This document shows, one piece after another, positions 26,348-40,500 of a DNA stretch of 64,000 nt. The first letter of the stretch is position 1; each line of letters opens with the position of its first letter. Location: assembly GCA_032173965.1 (NCBI GenBank), contig CM063283.1, positions 109,144,108 through 109,208,107 on the forward strand. Direction: 5' to 3'. The notes under the pieces are model-generated. The model ran no database searches, was not told where the DNA came from, and worked only from the letters and a program-made list of their open reading frames with translations. Source of the stretch: Sitta carolinensis (Eukaryota > Chordata > Aves > Passeriformes > Sittidae). The position numbers and the translations under genes are program-made.

Positions 26348-26567
26348 CCAATTCACCCTTTTCACTTTGTTCCTCCCTCCTCTCAAACCAGAGAATATAC
26401 CCAATGTCCTTTTCAGTGTGAGAATCTGCAGCTCTTCTTTTTCCCCTCTGCTCATCCATCCATTTAATGCTTAGCATAACCATGAATGTTTGCCATATGG
26501 GCCTGTCTCTTGATATTTTAATCTGCCTTGAGTTTTAGGCCAGTAATAAGCAGTAGGAATAATTATT

Positions 26568-26581
26568 AAAAAAAAAAAAAA
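26568..26581. repeat. A14 homopolymer
   Basis: A run of 14 A with no recognised element attached. Confidence 0.85.
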
Positions 26582-26750
26582 GTCACACTTGAAATAAAAC
26601 TGAATTATTTATTTTATTCCTCTGAGGTTGTATTCCTATTATAGCTTTTTTAAACACCTGAGCAAATGCTTACATTGAGATTTTGTTCTGACTCTGTTGA
26701 AGTGATGCCAATAGGACAGAGATTCCTGTTATGATCCAGTTATTAAAAGG

Positions 26751-27324
26751 TGCTCTGGCCAAATCATGGTGCAAATGAGACCACAATCTGAAGTCAATAA
26801 TAGCAATTTTATTTAGCAGTAAATATGATACAGATAGTGAGAAATAGGAAGGGGATCAAAGAGAGTGAGAAAGATTAAACAGAAAGTTATCATCACCCTA
26901 TGGATCCCATAGTATCCCACTGGTCCTTTTCACGCTGGTGGGGGTCCCAAAGTTGTTCTTCTGGGCTATCACCTTTATACAGTCCAAATTCTGGGTATCT
27001 ACAGGGTGTAGGGGCCATTCCCATAACTTGGGATTGCATGAGGGTAAGCAGTTGTTTTATTTCCCACAGTTTGCCATAGGGAATTTTTGTCCAGTTGCAA
27101 TAACAGGGAGGTTACCCAGATTTGCCTCACCAGGCCTGGAATCAGTGCCCTCCTGCTTCAAATTCCTTCCTTCTGTGTTTATCTCAAGTTCTTGCTGTGG
27201 TGGCTTGTCTTATGGCAAGTCTCTTCTGTGGCCTTGACAGTGTTTTGGGACAGGAAGCTGCATTCCTTAAGTCCTTCCAACTCCCTCTGTAATCATTTGT
27301 ATGTCATTCATCCATGCAGCACAC
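26751..27324 (-). mobile_element. Probable solo LTR of an avian ERV
   Basis: The block has the composition of a passerine ERV LTR. Read on the minus strand it would start TGTGCTGCATGGATG (27324) and end CCAGAGCA (26751), with AATAAA at 26808-26813 close to the 3' end. The segment CACCTTTATACAGTCCAAAT (about 26970-26989) and the phrase at about 27085-27130 look like parts of LTRs I associate with songbirds. I could not find a matching target-site duplication, so the ends are approximate. An older unclassified repeat is possible. Confidence 0.5.
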
Positions 27325-29694
27325 GGTAAATATGATAAAACAGAGGAAAATTATTTGTGTTGCTGGAGGTCAATAGAAAACTCAGTGATTTTACAAACCA
27401 TGTCTGGGAAAACAGCTGAGATTGTTGCACCAGAGACACCTTGGTCACTTTGCATAGCAGCCAGCAGCCTCTTTGAAACCTCCCCAGAAATATCTCAGCT
27501 TGAAGTCTGGGCTTTGGTGGTTGCAGCACAAATATTGCAACTGCTGTGAAACAAAACTGCTGATGTGGGCATCCCCCAGCAGCTCCAGGAGCTCAGTGGC
27601 TGGGGGAAGAGCCTCCATAGTGATGGAGAAAAATGAGGGGAATTGGCTGAGAGACCTATGAAGGAGCAAGGATGCCACATTTTGGTGTTTTCTGAAGCTT
27701 CATGACCTTTGATATCAATAATTCAGCAGAAAAGTACAAAGCAAGCACTGACTTCACGTGCTGCTTTTCCAGGTGATCACAGCCCTGGGTCAGCCCCTCA
27801 GCGCTGCTGGGTGGTGCTAATGGGATCTGTCGTGGGATTCCTGCACAGCAGGGAAACTCCACCAGGGCTGGGCTGCTGCCAGCACCTGCCCAGGAAATGC
27901 TTCCCATACATCAGAGGGATCAGGCTGGAAACTGAAGAAATTTAATCACTGTCTTTAGTAAGAAATGCTTCCACAGATGTCCTCATTTATTAAAACTATT
28001 CTTTGATCTGAAAAGAAAAAAATCTCATTTTATAGGAATATGTGGTTTCTGGAAAAGGTATTTTGAACTCGTTTAGGCATAGCCGGCAAATTTTAATTTT
28101 AGATGAACACTTTAGCACTTTTTTAGTCATATTTTACTCCTCTGGAAACGTGGTGGGTCTGAGTCAGCAGGATGCACAGCTGACTCCAGCCTGGGGAGGA
28201 GGCTGTGCAGAGCAGCTCAGCAGCCTCCAGATGTTGTGCACTATTTTCTTTTCAGTGGTCTTTTCCAACCCTCTTAGAGAGCTAGGTGATATGCAGATGA
28301 AGAGTACTATTTTTTTAAGGGAGGGAGATTCTAGATAACAAAAATGGCTAGGAAGAGTACAATTTCTGCAGGTCTGACTCAACAGCATCTGCTACACTGA
28401 AAGCACTGAAAGATTATTGAAATAAGGCAGGTGTCCAGGTTTCATTGAGGAAAATATTTTAAGCTGTTTTCATAAGGAGGACTGTCTGGAACAGCAAAGT
28501 TGGCTTATTTTAAGGGAAATGGAACAGCTCAAAACAAACAAAAAAAATGCAAGAAAGTGGGATTTTGATAAAAGCTTTTAACTCTCCTTGTTTTGAGCAG
28601 ATTAGAAGGTTGATGTTTTGGACACTTACCTACAAGACTGACATTTTGGAAGGAAAGGAAGTGAAAGAAAGATGAAACTTGTATCCTGGGTACAGAAGCA
28701 GGATTTTATTACGCTTTGGAGGGGTGGAAATGAATTTGCATCTCTTCAGACCCTCTCCAAAACAAAATGTGTGCATGCTATATCCACATGCTCTTAAAAG
28801 ACTAGGGGTGCATCTATTTTTGAAAAAAAGTTCAGTTATTTTACCTGTCATTCTAATTTATGTTTCTTAGGAAACAGAAATCTGCAGTTGGAAGAAAAGA
28901 GAAAAGCCATATGGCAGACAATTGCCAAACAAACAAACAAACACATACAATATAGATGCCAAACAGCTTTTATACAAACAAAAAGAGCAGAAAAACAGCC
29001 TTGCCCTCCTTTGATGCATCTGCATGCTTCTATGAAAGAATATGTACCTGGCTTTTAACCACCTTTCAGTCCTTCTGGAGAGACTGGGTCTTTTCCCATG
29101 TGTGCTCAAAGTATTTCCTAAGGCAGTCAGGTTTTAATAAGATCTCAATTTACAGAAATAAATACGTGTAACCCTGTGAACAGCTCTGGAACTGGCATTA
29201 ATTTTAAGTGTTATCACATATTTGGCATAGCTGAAATACTGTGGGATGGAAAGCAGCTGGCTGGGCAGGGACTGTCATAGCTCAGAAAAGGCCCTTTTTA
29301 AAGTTAATCAGGACTGAAACTCCATGTCTGGCTTGTGCAGCACCTGCTGGTTCCTCAGCCCTGTGAGGAAAACCTCTGGAGAAACCCTTGCTCAGGCAAG
29401 CAGGACCTTGTTCATGTGGGGTCTGCTGGGTGGTGGATGTGAGGAGGCTCCTCAGGAACTTGCAATTACAGTAAATGTTACTTATTTGAGATGCTAACTG
29501 TCATATAATTTTAAAAGCCCTAGAACACCACCTCTGTGTCTTTTTGAGAGTAGATGAGGAGAGAAATAAAATACTCTAGATTTCATCAGAGGGGAAAGAC
29601 TAATGTTGTCTATTTTGGAATATTTTGATCTAGTGCAGGGCTGCTGCACTGCACGGCTGGAGCATGGTGTGAGCACATGGGTCAGTTGTGCCCT
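27325..29694. other. Unique noncoding DNA, no gene seen
   Basis: No gene is recognised. A short (AAAC)n run lies at 28927-28943. Open frames are under 100 codons with no family features. Confidence 0.55.
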
Positions 29695-31042
29695 CACAGA
29701 CATGGACAAAGACACACAGACACATAGAGACACACATAGAGACACAGAGACACACAGACAGACACACAGACAGACACACAGACAGACATACAGACAGACA
29801 GACACGACACAGACATACAGACACACAGACACACACACACAGACAGACACACACACAGAGACACAGACACAGACATACAGACACACAGACAGATACAGAC
29901 ACAGAGACACACAGACAAACACACACACAGACACACACACAGACAGACACACACAGACACACACACAGACACACAAAGACACACACAGACACACAGACAA
30001 ACACACACACAGACACACACACAGACACAGACACACAGACACACAGAGACACACAGAGACACACAGACACACACACAGGCACACACACAGGCACAGACAC
30101 ACACAGACACACACAGACACACAGACACACACAGACACACACACAGACACAGACACACACACACAGACACACACAGACACACACACAGACACAGACACAC
30201 ACACACAGACACACACAGACACACACACAGAGACACAGAGACACAGAGACACAGAGACACAGAGACACAGGGACACACAGAGACACACACAGACAAACAC
30301 AGACACACGCAGACACACACAGACACAAACAGAGACACACACAGACACACAGACACACAGAGACACACAGACACACACACACAGACACACCCAGGCACAC
30401 ACAGACACAGAGACACACAGACACACACAGGCACACACACAGACACACACACACACAAAGACGCGCAGACACAGACACACACAGACACAGACACAGACAC
30501 AGACACAGACACACACACAGACACAGACACACACAGACACACACAGACACAGACACACAGAGACACACAGACACACACACAGACACAGAGACACACAGAG
30601 ACACACACACAGACACACACAGACACACACAGACGCACACAGACACAGAGACACACAGACACACACAGACAGACACACACAGACACACACACAGACACAG
30701 AGACACACAGACACACAGACACACACACAGACAGACACACACAGACACAGAGACACACAGACACACAGAGACACACAGACACAGACACACAGACACACAC
30801 AGACACAAACAGACACACAGACAGACACAGACAGACACACACACAGACACAGAGACACAGAGACACACAGAGACACACAGAGACAGACACACACACACAG
30901 ACACAAAGACACACAACACACAGACACACACAGACACACAGACACACAGAGACACACACGACACACAGACACACACAGACACAAGACACCACAGATACAC
31001 AGACACACACACAGACAGACACAGACACAGATGCACACACAC
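29695..31042. repeat. Long CA/GA simple repeat, about 1.35 kb
   Basis: Almost 1.35 kb built from ACAC and ACAGAC words on the plus strand, with occasional ATAC, AAAC, GGCAC, GACGC and GCGC variants. The register drifts between hexamers such as CACAGA and longer mixed units, so it is a compound, impure satellite rather than one clean microsatellite. There is no stop codon in several frames on either strand, which creates apparent proteins of 450-560 residues (Thr/His/Asp-Arg on plus, Cys/Val/Ser-Leu on minus). These are artefacts of composition. It sits in unique DNA with no LTR or LINE recognised at its edges. Confidence 0.97.
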
Positions 31043-34000
31043 TGCTGGGCACTATAGGCAGCACAGGAGCAGCTGAAATGGGACTGCCAGCTCCTCAGGG
31101 CAGCAGCAGCTGGATGATAACAGAAGGATAACCAGGACTGGGAAGGGAGAAGTAGAACTGGTGCTGAGAGCTGGGACAACTGCAAAGCCAGAGTTTGAGG
31201 GAGAAGACTGGAGGGAAGGATGGAATAATAGGGAAGTGCAAGGGATCAGGGATTGTGAGCAGCCAGAAGGTGCCTGGGTCTGCCTCTTGTCACTCCTAAA
31301 TTCCCCTGCTCCCATGTTTCCCCATGCCAGAGAAGGTCTGTAAATGGCTTATCAAAGTGGGTTTTTTTTAGTCCAGACATGAAAGTTGAAGAAAACAGTA
31401 TTTACTGTCCCTGCAGGCCCCCCCCACAGGCAGAGCTCTATCCCGAGGATAGCTCTGGGTGCTCCACATTCAGTGTTTGCTAAACCAACTCCCCATGCTG
31501 GGACTGATGTATATTTAAAATAGAAGACGGCATGTTTCTTGTTCCCCATCCTACCTTTTCCCCCTCACAAACATGCAGGATGCTCAATCTGCACAGAGTT
31601 CTCCAGGTCTGGGAATATGAGTACCTTAACTGCTGGTCCTCTCACAGGACAAATCAGCTCCCTTGTCTGTCAGAGCACTTGGCCAAGTACAGCAGCACCA
31701 GACTCAGTGTGGCTGTGCACGTTTTCACCGGTGTCTTGTGAACATCTGCTACAAAAAGGGACTGAGATGGGTTATCTCTATGTTCATCTATGATAAAATT
31801 AGTAACTTAATGAGAATTTACCATGGATGCGGTAGGTCTCATTCCACACAGGAGAACTTGGGTTAATTGATTGTGTTAATCACATCCTCCCCTACTCATC
31901 TTAATCCCTACATTTAATTTTATTTGGGTTGCACAGTTCCCTTGAGGAGCTGTGCTTGATCCGAGTGCAGTCAGACTCAGTTAAGTTTCTTGACAGGCCA
32001 AGAGGAGTGGAAGGATGCACTGAGGATACAGCTCAATCCAAAGCAGAAAGGACAGGAGAGAGAAAAATGAAAGGAATTTCAGATACAAAATTCAAAGTAC
32101 AAGGTGCTGTCATCTAATGGGCTTATCATTCTTATAATTATAAAATTACTAAATAGATATGACTGCTTTTAGAAAGAAAATGGACAGGAGCGAGCTCTTT
32201 CTCACTACCTGCTCCCACACTGACATGTTTTCTTCTCCTGGGGAGGGGGAGCCCTCACCCATTCAGCCTGAGGAGGGCAGCCAGGGTTCAGTGCTGCTCC
32301 TGGACCATGCACAGATGCTCTGTGGCAAAATCATGAATTTAACCATACTAAGGTGCACTAAGGTGTAAACTCTGTGGATAGTCACAGGTCTGAGTCTAGC
32401 CCATGGCCCAGTTTGGTTTCCCAGTACTGACAGAGCCCGTGGGTCTTCAATCTGCAGGCAGCACATTCCTATTTTGTGAAGCCCCCGTGCTCAAGGATGC
32501 AGTAAGGAGAGGCTGCTCACTGTGATTTTCATCTCCATCTTTGAAATTCATCACTATTGCAATTTCAATTCATATTCTTAATGTTACTTTAGTATAGGTT
32601 TTTGTGATCTAATTTTCCTTAGCCTCAATTAGGGGTTGAGGACATTAGCCCACTAAAATCCTGGAGGAACCAAAAAACCCTGCCTAGTTTTTTTCTTCAT
32701 CATTTTTTGTAAGTGAAGTAGTTAGCAGGGATTTAGAGCAGGTAATTTTAGCCTTGACAATAAATCAGCAACCATTCGTGATGAGGCAAATAGACATTCA
32801 AGCTGGGCAGTGAACAGCTGAAGTAGAACCTCAAGAGATTATAAAGGAAACCTGCTGATGTGCAGGTTTCTGACTTTCTGGTGTCAGCATTAAGCGACAC
32901 TATTCAGGTTAAACAAACCTTTTTTCTGTATGAATAAAGAACACTTTCTTGCCCTTGGTGAGCAAGGCATGAGTATTTGAGTAGATGAATACAAAGCCAT
33001 GTGGCTCATCAGCAGGCTTGAATATTAGCCAGCCCCAGCACCCCAGGTTCAGCTGATTGAAGGAATCAATCAATTTATAGTGCAGTTATAAAAGCACAAA
33101 ATGGAGAGTATATAGACCAGGCACACATTATTGTCACAGATAAACAGGGGGTAAAACGTGCAGCCTAAGGAAATGCTAGTTATAGCCATGCCCCTGGGAT
33201 CTGGAATCCAAACAAGGGTGGTCACAGGTGTTCATGGAGGAGTGGTCACAAGAGGCCAAGCAGCGTCTTGGGGGCTCAGGTAACAGAGCAGGGAGAACTT
33301 AAGACAATGTAAATAATTTTTTAAGCCATGGAGATCTTTATATCCACACAACTCTGGTGGAAATCCCCTTGCAGGATCTTCATGGAGCAGTCCTGTTTGA
33401 TTTCTTGCCACCAAACCCCAGGAACAGCCCAGAGATGAACAGACTCTGACACTGCACACCAGCCTGGCCTCTCTGCTGTCCCTGTCAGGCTCCCTCTCAC
33501 CCCCTCCCATGGAGGGGGGATGCTCCAGCCCAGCTGCCCATGGACTCACCAGCTGAGCAGGTTTACTGCAAGTGCCCTCTGCTCTCATCCCACAGAGAAT
33601 TCTTGGGAAGCCACAGCAGAGCTATAGTTTCTCTCCTCAGAGGTACATGATGCTGAGAGCCAATGCACTCAACATACTCTGCAACAGATTTTAGAAACTC
33701 AACAATTTTCAACTTTAGCAAGGTTGCCTTTGTTGATGATGCATTTACCCTTGTTCTCTCCAGGCAAGTCTATTAATGCACAGATAACACTTAATCCTTG
33801 ACCTGTTCATAGACAGATAAGCAGGCTGGTACCAGGTCTAGTCTCTCTAGCATAAATTACAGCACAATACGAGAAATTCCTAAGGATCTGAGCAGTTTGT
33901 ATAATCCCAGTGGAATTAATAAACATGCTTCAAGATATTCCCTGCATTGTAGCAGATTAATTTGTTTTTATTAGTGTATCACATCTTTGAATGTTGTAAT

Positions 34001-34379
34001 CTCATCCTAGCTCCAGGAAATTGCTGTGATCCCTGCTCCAAAGCTCTTAAAATGTTATATTAGTCACAAGACTATTGCTGAGACTAAAGAACCAAGAAAG
34101 TAAAGGGCACACATGAGTGTGGTGAAGAGGAAGTTTACAGCTACAAGATTGCCCATTTTCCCAGGGGAATCACAATTGCATCATGAGATTTAGGATCATT
34201 TTTTTTTTCTTCTGCTAACATTAGATTAGAAGACACTCCTGTGCTGGCATGCAATGTGTGAACTTCAAAGGGAAAGTGTTTTGAGTAAGGAAAGAGTGAC
34301 AAGAGTCTGCCAAGAGAAGTGCCCATCCCATGAGCACTGTAGGTACTTTTTTTGAAGGAGACGTTTACACATTTCCTCT
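31043..34379. other. Unique noncoding DNA, no gene seen
   Basis: No gene is recognised. A small perfect hairpin (9-bp arms 32847-32855 and 32862-32870, 6-nt loop) is present. Open frames reach about 118 codons (33232-33588 minus) and have no recognisable features. Confidence 0.5.
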
Positions 34380-34584
34380 ATTTTAGGCAACACTTGAGCA
34401 CTTGCCAGCTTCTAACAGGCTGCCCAGGGAAGTGGCTGAGGCAGCATCCCTGGAGGTATTTAAAAAAAGTGAAGATGTGGTGCTTAGGGACATGGCTTAG
34501 TGGTGGACTTGGCAATGCCAGGTTAATGGTTGGACTTGATGATCTTCGAGGGTTTTTCCAGCCTAAATGATTCTGTGATTCTCT
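34380..34584 (+). mobile_element. CR1 LINE 3' end fragment
   Basis: Clear 3' end of an avian CR1 in plus orientation. AACAGGCTGCCCAGGGAAGTGG (beginning about 34414) is followed by CATCCCTGGAGGTATTTAAA and by GGTTGGACTTGATGATCTTC. It ends in the 8-bp-type terminal repeats ATGATTCTGTGATTCT at 34568-34583. The first segment encodes the usual C-terminal tail of ORF2 (GCPGKWLRQHPWRYLKK), but it is not a complete gene. 5'-truncated, as most CR1 copies are. The 5' boundary is approximate. Confidence 0.85.
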
Positions 34585-37500
34585 AGGCTGTGGATTGGAG
34601 TAAGAGACAAACAGCAGTGTTCCTCAGTGTGGCACCTCACCCTACACTGCTCCTGCAGGCTCCCTGAGACAGCAATCCTTGCTGCCTCCCACCCTGAGGC
34701 CACACTCACCATCAGCCCTGGAATCATCAGGAAACTGGTCTTTTACCCAAAGCCATTCATCTCTGGCAGTGGAGTAGCTTCTAGCTCTGGGCTGTACCTA
34801 TCCTGATTACACATTCTTCCTACAAAAGACTGGCTGAGGAATTATTCCTAATTTTAAATGCTTTGGTTACAGTTTTCCTCAGCACCTTGCTTTTGTGCAG
34901 TGAATTTTGGTTACTGCTCAGAGATGACCTACAGTTCAAGCCCGTGTTGTGAAGAGGTCTAGGAAAGGTCAAGGCTCTTCATTCAAGGCCTCTACAAAAA
35001 TTCAAAACACTGTTTTGCTGAGAGGGCTTTGGAAATAATGGGGTTAGTGTGAGGAAGAGCAGGAAAGGGAGGCTATTGCTAGAAGTCTGTTTGGCCAATT
35101 GAAAGGAGGATATTTTGGGAGAGACAGAAGAAAATAGTTATTAAAACAGACACGTTTTTCTGGATCTTCTTTCTGAGTTTTTGCCTTCTGAAAAGCAGTC
35201 TGCTAATTACATGAAAAAATGCAAGAAGAGAAGGAAGTTCTGACTAATCCTAGTGTTGAATGTGGATATGTTGGCCATCTGTAATAAAACACCTTGTCTC
35301 CTTCCCAGCCTGCCTCCCCTATTCCCCCCCTTTTCCTCTTTCCCTCCATCCTGAGAACTCATATACCAGTGCAAATTCTCATCCAGCAAGAGTTCCAAAC
35401 AAACCCAACCAGATCACACATTAATGTTAAAACAGTGGCCTCTGGATTCTAGCTGAGCTGATTAAAAGAAAATAACTTAAAAAGTACTTAAAAAACATTA
35501 GCAGATTCAGCATAGCCAACAAGACAACAAACAGCATTTTTAATTCTTAGTCCTTTTTAAATGATTTTTCCATTGAAATGGTTTGCAATTTCAAGCAGGA
35601 AATTCACCAGTTATGTCAGTATAATTTGCGTCATTAGTAACCCAGAAGTGGGTGCAATTCTATTTTGATAATGCAAAAAAGCAGTAGCCCAAGGCTCTCT
35701 CTAAAGAGGGACTAACACAGAGCTCTAATGTATCACTGAGAATACCTCATAGGTGATACGTCTGCACAGGCCACAGAGTGCTCCTTCTCCCTAAGCAGAA
35801 TGGTAAAAAGAGATTTCAATGAGTAAAATTATTTTGGGATGGGAGAGAGGAAATGTTCCATTGGTTATTTTAATAGAAACCAAAGAGGCATTTAAATATG
35901 GGGATATTCTTGTCTAAAATATAAAAGGGAGAAGGACAACTAGAAGAAAAACAATAATCAAGTATAAGCAAACATTACAACTATTATTTTTCTGCCTAAC
36001 ATTTCCCCAGTTACAAATGAAGATGTTATTCTGATAAAGACACAGTAGCATCTATTCAAAGCAAATTTCAGGACTGGAAGAGGCACTGTTTGTAGCTCAT
36101 GGGAAAAAAGAGAGCAGTGTGCATCTCCTCATTCCTTGGGAACATTTTGCCCTTCTCTTGGTTATTTGCCCTGTGGATAAGGAACGAGCAGTTTTCTGCT
36201 ACTGACATAATTGCAATTTCAGTTCTGATTTGTATTACCTGGAAATCAAAGTGGAGCCTCCAAAGGGCAGGAGGGCCTACATGGCAGCTCTCCAGAGTCT
36301 CAGTGGCTACAGTGTGTCTGTCTATATGGAAAATATTTTTTAAAACATGCTTGCTATGAGGAGTAAATGGTAACATGGGCTGTCTGCCAGTAACCTCAAA
36401 TCTGTAGTGAGAAATAATTCAGTCTGCTTGCAAGCTGAGTTCTAGTCTTCCTCTCCTGTATAGACTGTCGATTTTGCTCTGATTTACTAGGAGTAGGTGC
36501 AAAACATGTTTTATTAAGGCAACATCTTCCACTCTAATCATGTCAACATTTTACTTGCTGTCTCCCCAGCACCTTTCAGGCCCTTGTGTAAACTTAATAC
36601 ACTGTGCTGAGTACAGGTCCTCACCACTGATGGTAGCTTTTGGCATCATCAGCCATTGCTAGATTTAGCTGCTGCTCTCCATATTTCATCAAGTAGCTTG
36701 AAACAAATTAATTACCAGAAGGCTGGTGTGTGTCTTTGATGCTTTTTTCCAGCTTATCTAAATTGTTGAAACAGATGAGCAACACGCACTTAAAAATGGA
36801 AGTCCACAAGTATCAAGCTGAGTTTCAGTTGTCTGGCATGTGAAGGTTCAAGTGACATTTGCCACTACCCCCATAACAGAGATGACAGAACAGCTCCTCA
36901 AGAAAGCCCTCACTGTTTTCACCATAACCAAACATGAAACTACCAAAGCCAGGCATGGGAGTGGTTTCACAACCTATTGAAACAATGCCATGTGTGAGTT
37001 TACAAACCTGTATTCTGAAATACATTTGAGTGTTGCTTCTGACTGTGTGGAGCCTCGGAGGCTGCAACTTAGACATGTCTTGAATAGTGATGTGGCATCA
37101 GGGTGTGATGGAAAGATGAGCCTCTAAGGAGCTGTAGAATTGCCCAAATCAGCATTTAGGGTGGGAAATGAATAATTGTCTGACCTATGCACGTGCTAAA
37201 GGTTTGCATTGCTAAAGGTCTAGTGCTGGCATGCCACGTCCTTGGACTCAGCAATGAAGGTGTGAAGCCTGGCATCAGAACTCGGTCAATCAAATCAGGA
37301 GTTGTCCTCCACTCTCCTCCCGTGAGTCCCCCCCATCACCTGTGTCTCTAATAACATCCTTTGATTGTACAGCACATGGCAGTGATTTTGTGTGTTTGTA
37401 CAAAATGCAGCTTTCAGGTGTAAGGACTGGACATGAAGAGGGTGTTAAGCTGACTTAACCATGGGCTGCTCCTGAAATCACTGTCCCCACTCCCCCTTGT

Positions 37501-40500
37501 CCACAGAGACCTCTGGCTCCAGCTGCCTCCTTAGCACAGGCACTGCTCTGTGTTCAACCCCTCCATGTGCTGGCTTGGGGACTTCAGCAAGCAAAGCCCA
37601 GACTGCAGAGCAGCTTGGCCTGAGCTGGCTGCTCACAGGGTCAGAAAGTGCTGGTTGTAGGGATAGGGGTGGAGAAGTGCTGCTGGGGAGAGCGAGGGTA
37701 AGCACACCCTTTTTTGGCAGGGGAGATGTTTCATCATAGTGGATTTAGGATTAAATGCCACCCTGCTGGGGTGCAGATAGCATCTCATCCACAGAGAGTA
37801 CATGGGCTGCTTGCAGGGAAAATTGCTAACCCAGTTGCTGTTCCCTATGTTTATGGTCAGGAAATGTTGGGGGTCACTGGCCACACAAATGGAGATGCCA
37901 GGATGTGTCTGCCCTATGCCAGAGGATAGCCACATTCCTAAAGGCAGGTTGTAAGAAGTAACAATCCCACAGTTTGTAATGTAAAAATGCATTTCTTGAT
38001 TAAAGATTGAGTTTATCAGCTGCAGGTAATTCTGTTTGATGTCTGCATCTGTACAGCCTGCAAAGAGAGGAGGGGTCTACTGGAACGGGAGCATCCCCAG
38101 GGCAGCATCCCTGGTCTGGGCCTTGCCTGAGGAGCTGGGAAGCAATGAAGGTGGTTGAGTTCAGCATTAACTGCTCAGGCTTTCCAGGCTCTTGGAGCTG
38201 AGACAGGCCCCGACAGCACTTCAGCTGGATGAAATAAAGAGAGCAGCAACTGGAGCCCAGCCAGCACTCAGTTAGCTGAGAGAGAGAGCGCTTCCTTTTA
38301 ATTTTTATAAATTTATTCCAAGACTGTTTTATTAAGCTTATTCTTTCTTTGCAGAACACTGGTCTAGTTTTCAAAAGAGTTTCAGGCTGACTGACAAACC
38401 CTTCCACTTGTGGGGAAATGCTGATCCCAAACTCCTGTCTGCTCCTGTGAAATCCAGCAGCTAGACATAAGGCTGGGGTGCTGAAGAGATGTGGGGATGA
38501 CAGATGACCCCTTTGAGAGGCACAGGGACCAGCTCATCCTCTGGAGGCAAGGTCCAGCCAGCACCCCTGGGATTTGGTGGGGCATGGGGTGAGCTTTATG
38601 CAGGCTTCTCCTCAAATATGTAACAGCTGGGAACAAGGCAGGATGTACAGTAAAAGCCAAGCAGACTTAGACCTGAGATACTATAGCAGCAGCATTGCTG
38701 CAGAGGTTGAGATCCCTGAAATTTAAAAAAGGAAGGCTTCCTTGAAGCCCTGTTGTGGAAATAGCCTTTCTTAAGTGCTTCTGTGGCTGTGGGCTGCAGA
38801 AACACTTTACTGGGCACACCTGAATGCGGGGAATACCCAGGAAGTTTTGGATCATTCATCAGCACAACCAGAAACTGTGGGGCTGGAGAACACCTGCAGC
38901 CTCCCTACAGCCAGACTGAGGGAGGAAGGAATATCCTGGTGGAATAGCAGCAGCTGTTCCTGGAGAGTGCTGCACAGAAAATAAATTTGCTGTGATGAGA
39001 AAATCAGAGTCTAGAGTGAGGATGCAAACCAATATTGGTATCAAGGTGCTACAGTCTGAAAAAGAAGAGTTTGAATAAAACCTTCAGAGATCCAACTGGA
39101 GGGATATTCAAAGGAGGATTAACAAGACATTCCTGTATGCTGGATCCTAGCAAGCAAGTGAAGTGTTGATTTTAGGCATATAGCAAGGGAAAAGTATAAC
39201 TGTCAGGAATTTTGTAGGCACACACACTGAAAATATGAAGAATATTTTCTTAAAGGTTTTCCCTCTGAGGTCAGGAGAAGGACTGGTGAGCACGGGACTG
39301 TGGTCCTGTTGATGGGAGTGTGGGTCTCTCCCTACCCACCATAATCAGGGCTCTGGAGGCAGATCCTTCAAGCTGCTCTTCCAGTCACAGACATCACAGC
39401 CATGAGATCCAAGAGAAACGCATAGCAGGGATAAGGATTTCTAGGAGCCTCACTGTGAGGCATGGAACATTTATGTTGGTTAACAAGAGGCTGTTTAAAT
39501 CTGCATTGGGGCAAAATACCCAAGCTTAGGATATCGAGTGTGGTACAAGTGAGGAAACTTAAGCAAATTGCATTGATGCAACTTGAATCAATTTGTATTT
39601 GATCTGGTCAACAAGCCCAAAGCTTGTATAGGTATTTGTATTTCAGAGGGATAATGGATTATTCGGGGTTAGGTCAAATGAGGAAGGAATTGACTGCAGC
39701 TAAGATCGGACAGGTGCTCACATTTGGGCTGGTTTGTTTGTGGAGCTGCTGCCCCTTTGTGCACAAAGGACTGAGTGTGGGCGCTGAGTTAATTCCTGCA
39801 CCTCAGCTGGTGGGCTGTGACCTCGAGCTGAGGACAAACCTTGTAACAGGTGTCCAAGCTCTTTTTCCTCTCAGGCTAAATCAGGGTGAACTACTCTTAA
39901 CCCAGCTGAAATACCTCCTTGCAAAGAAGTTCCAGAACATCATATATTTTCCTGTTGCTTGATTGTGTCAGCTTTCAATCAAATTCACCTTTCAATCAAA
40001 CTGGTGGGAATTTGCCTGCAGTGTGCTCTTGAAGCAATATGGTTCTTGAAAATTAAACTGGCCTCAGACTGCGGAGAAATGAACAGGAGAGGAAAAAAGC
40101 TTTATCCTAGACAGGAATCTTAAGAGTAACTCTGATCTTCAAGTTTAAGCTATCAAAGCAGACATTCTTCCTTTACACAGAAATAAATTTGATCAGTGGT
40201 TGGGCTGTTAAGTCAGTATTATTCAAGTAGATGTAAGATTTTTATAACATTAGCAGTTTATTAATAGTCAGAACACGAAACTTTACATTAGTGTCAGGGA
40301 TGTGGGGGAGAAGCAGAATGAAGAATGGAAAAAGATGATATTATTTGCTCAGGGCAGACAATTAAAGAGCAATCTACTTTAACAGTGTCACCTTTATATA
40401 ATTTCTCCTGTCTACCATTGCCACAGTTTTCCACACCTCAGGGGAAGAGCTGGCATTCTTAGCAGACCTCCTAAATGGGTTCTTGTTTCTTATTAATATT

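Noticed and set aside
29494..31185. Open frames of 456-563 codons on both strands over the CA/GA repeat
   Set aside because: They are simple-sequence translations (His/Thr/Asp or Cys/Val/Ser) open on both strands at once. There is no coding evidence.
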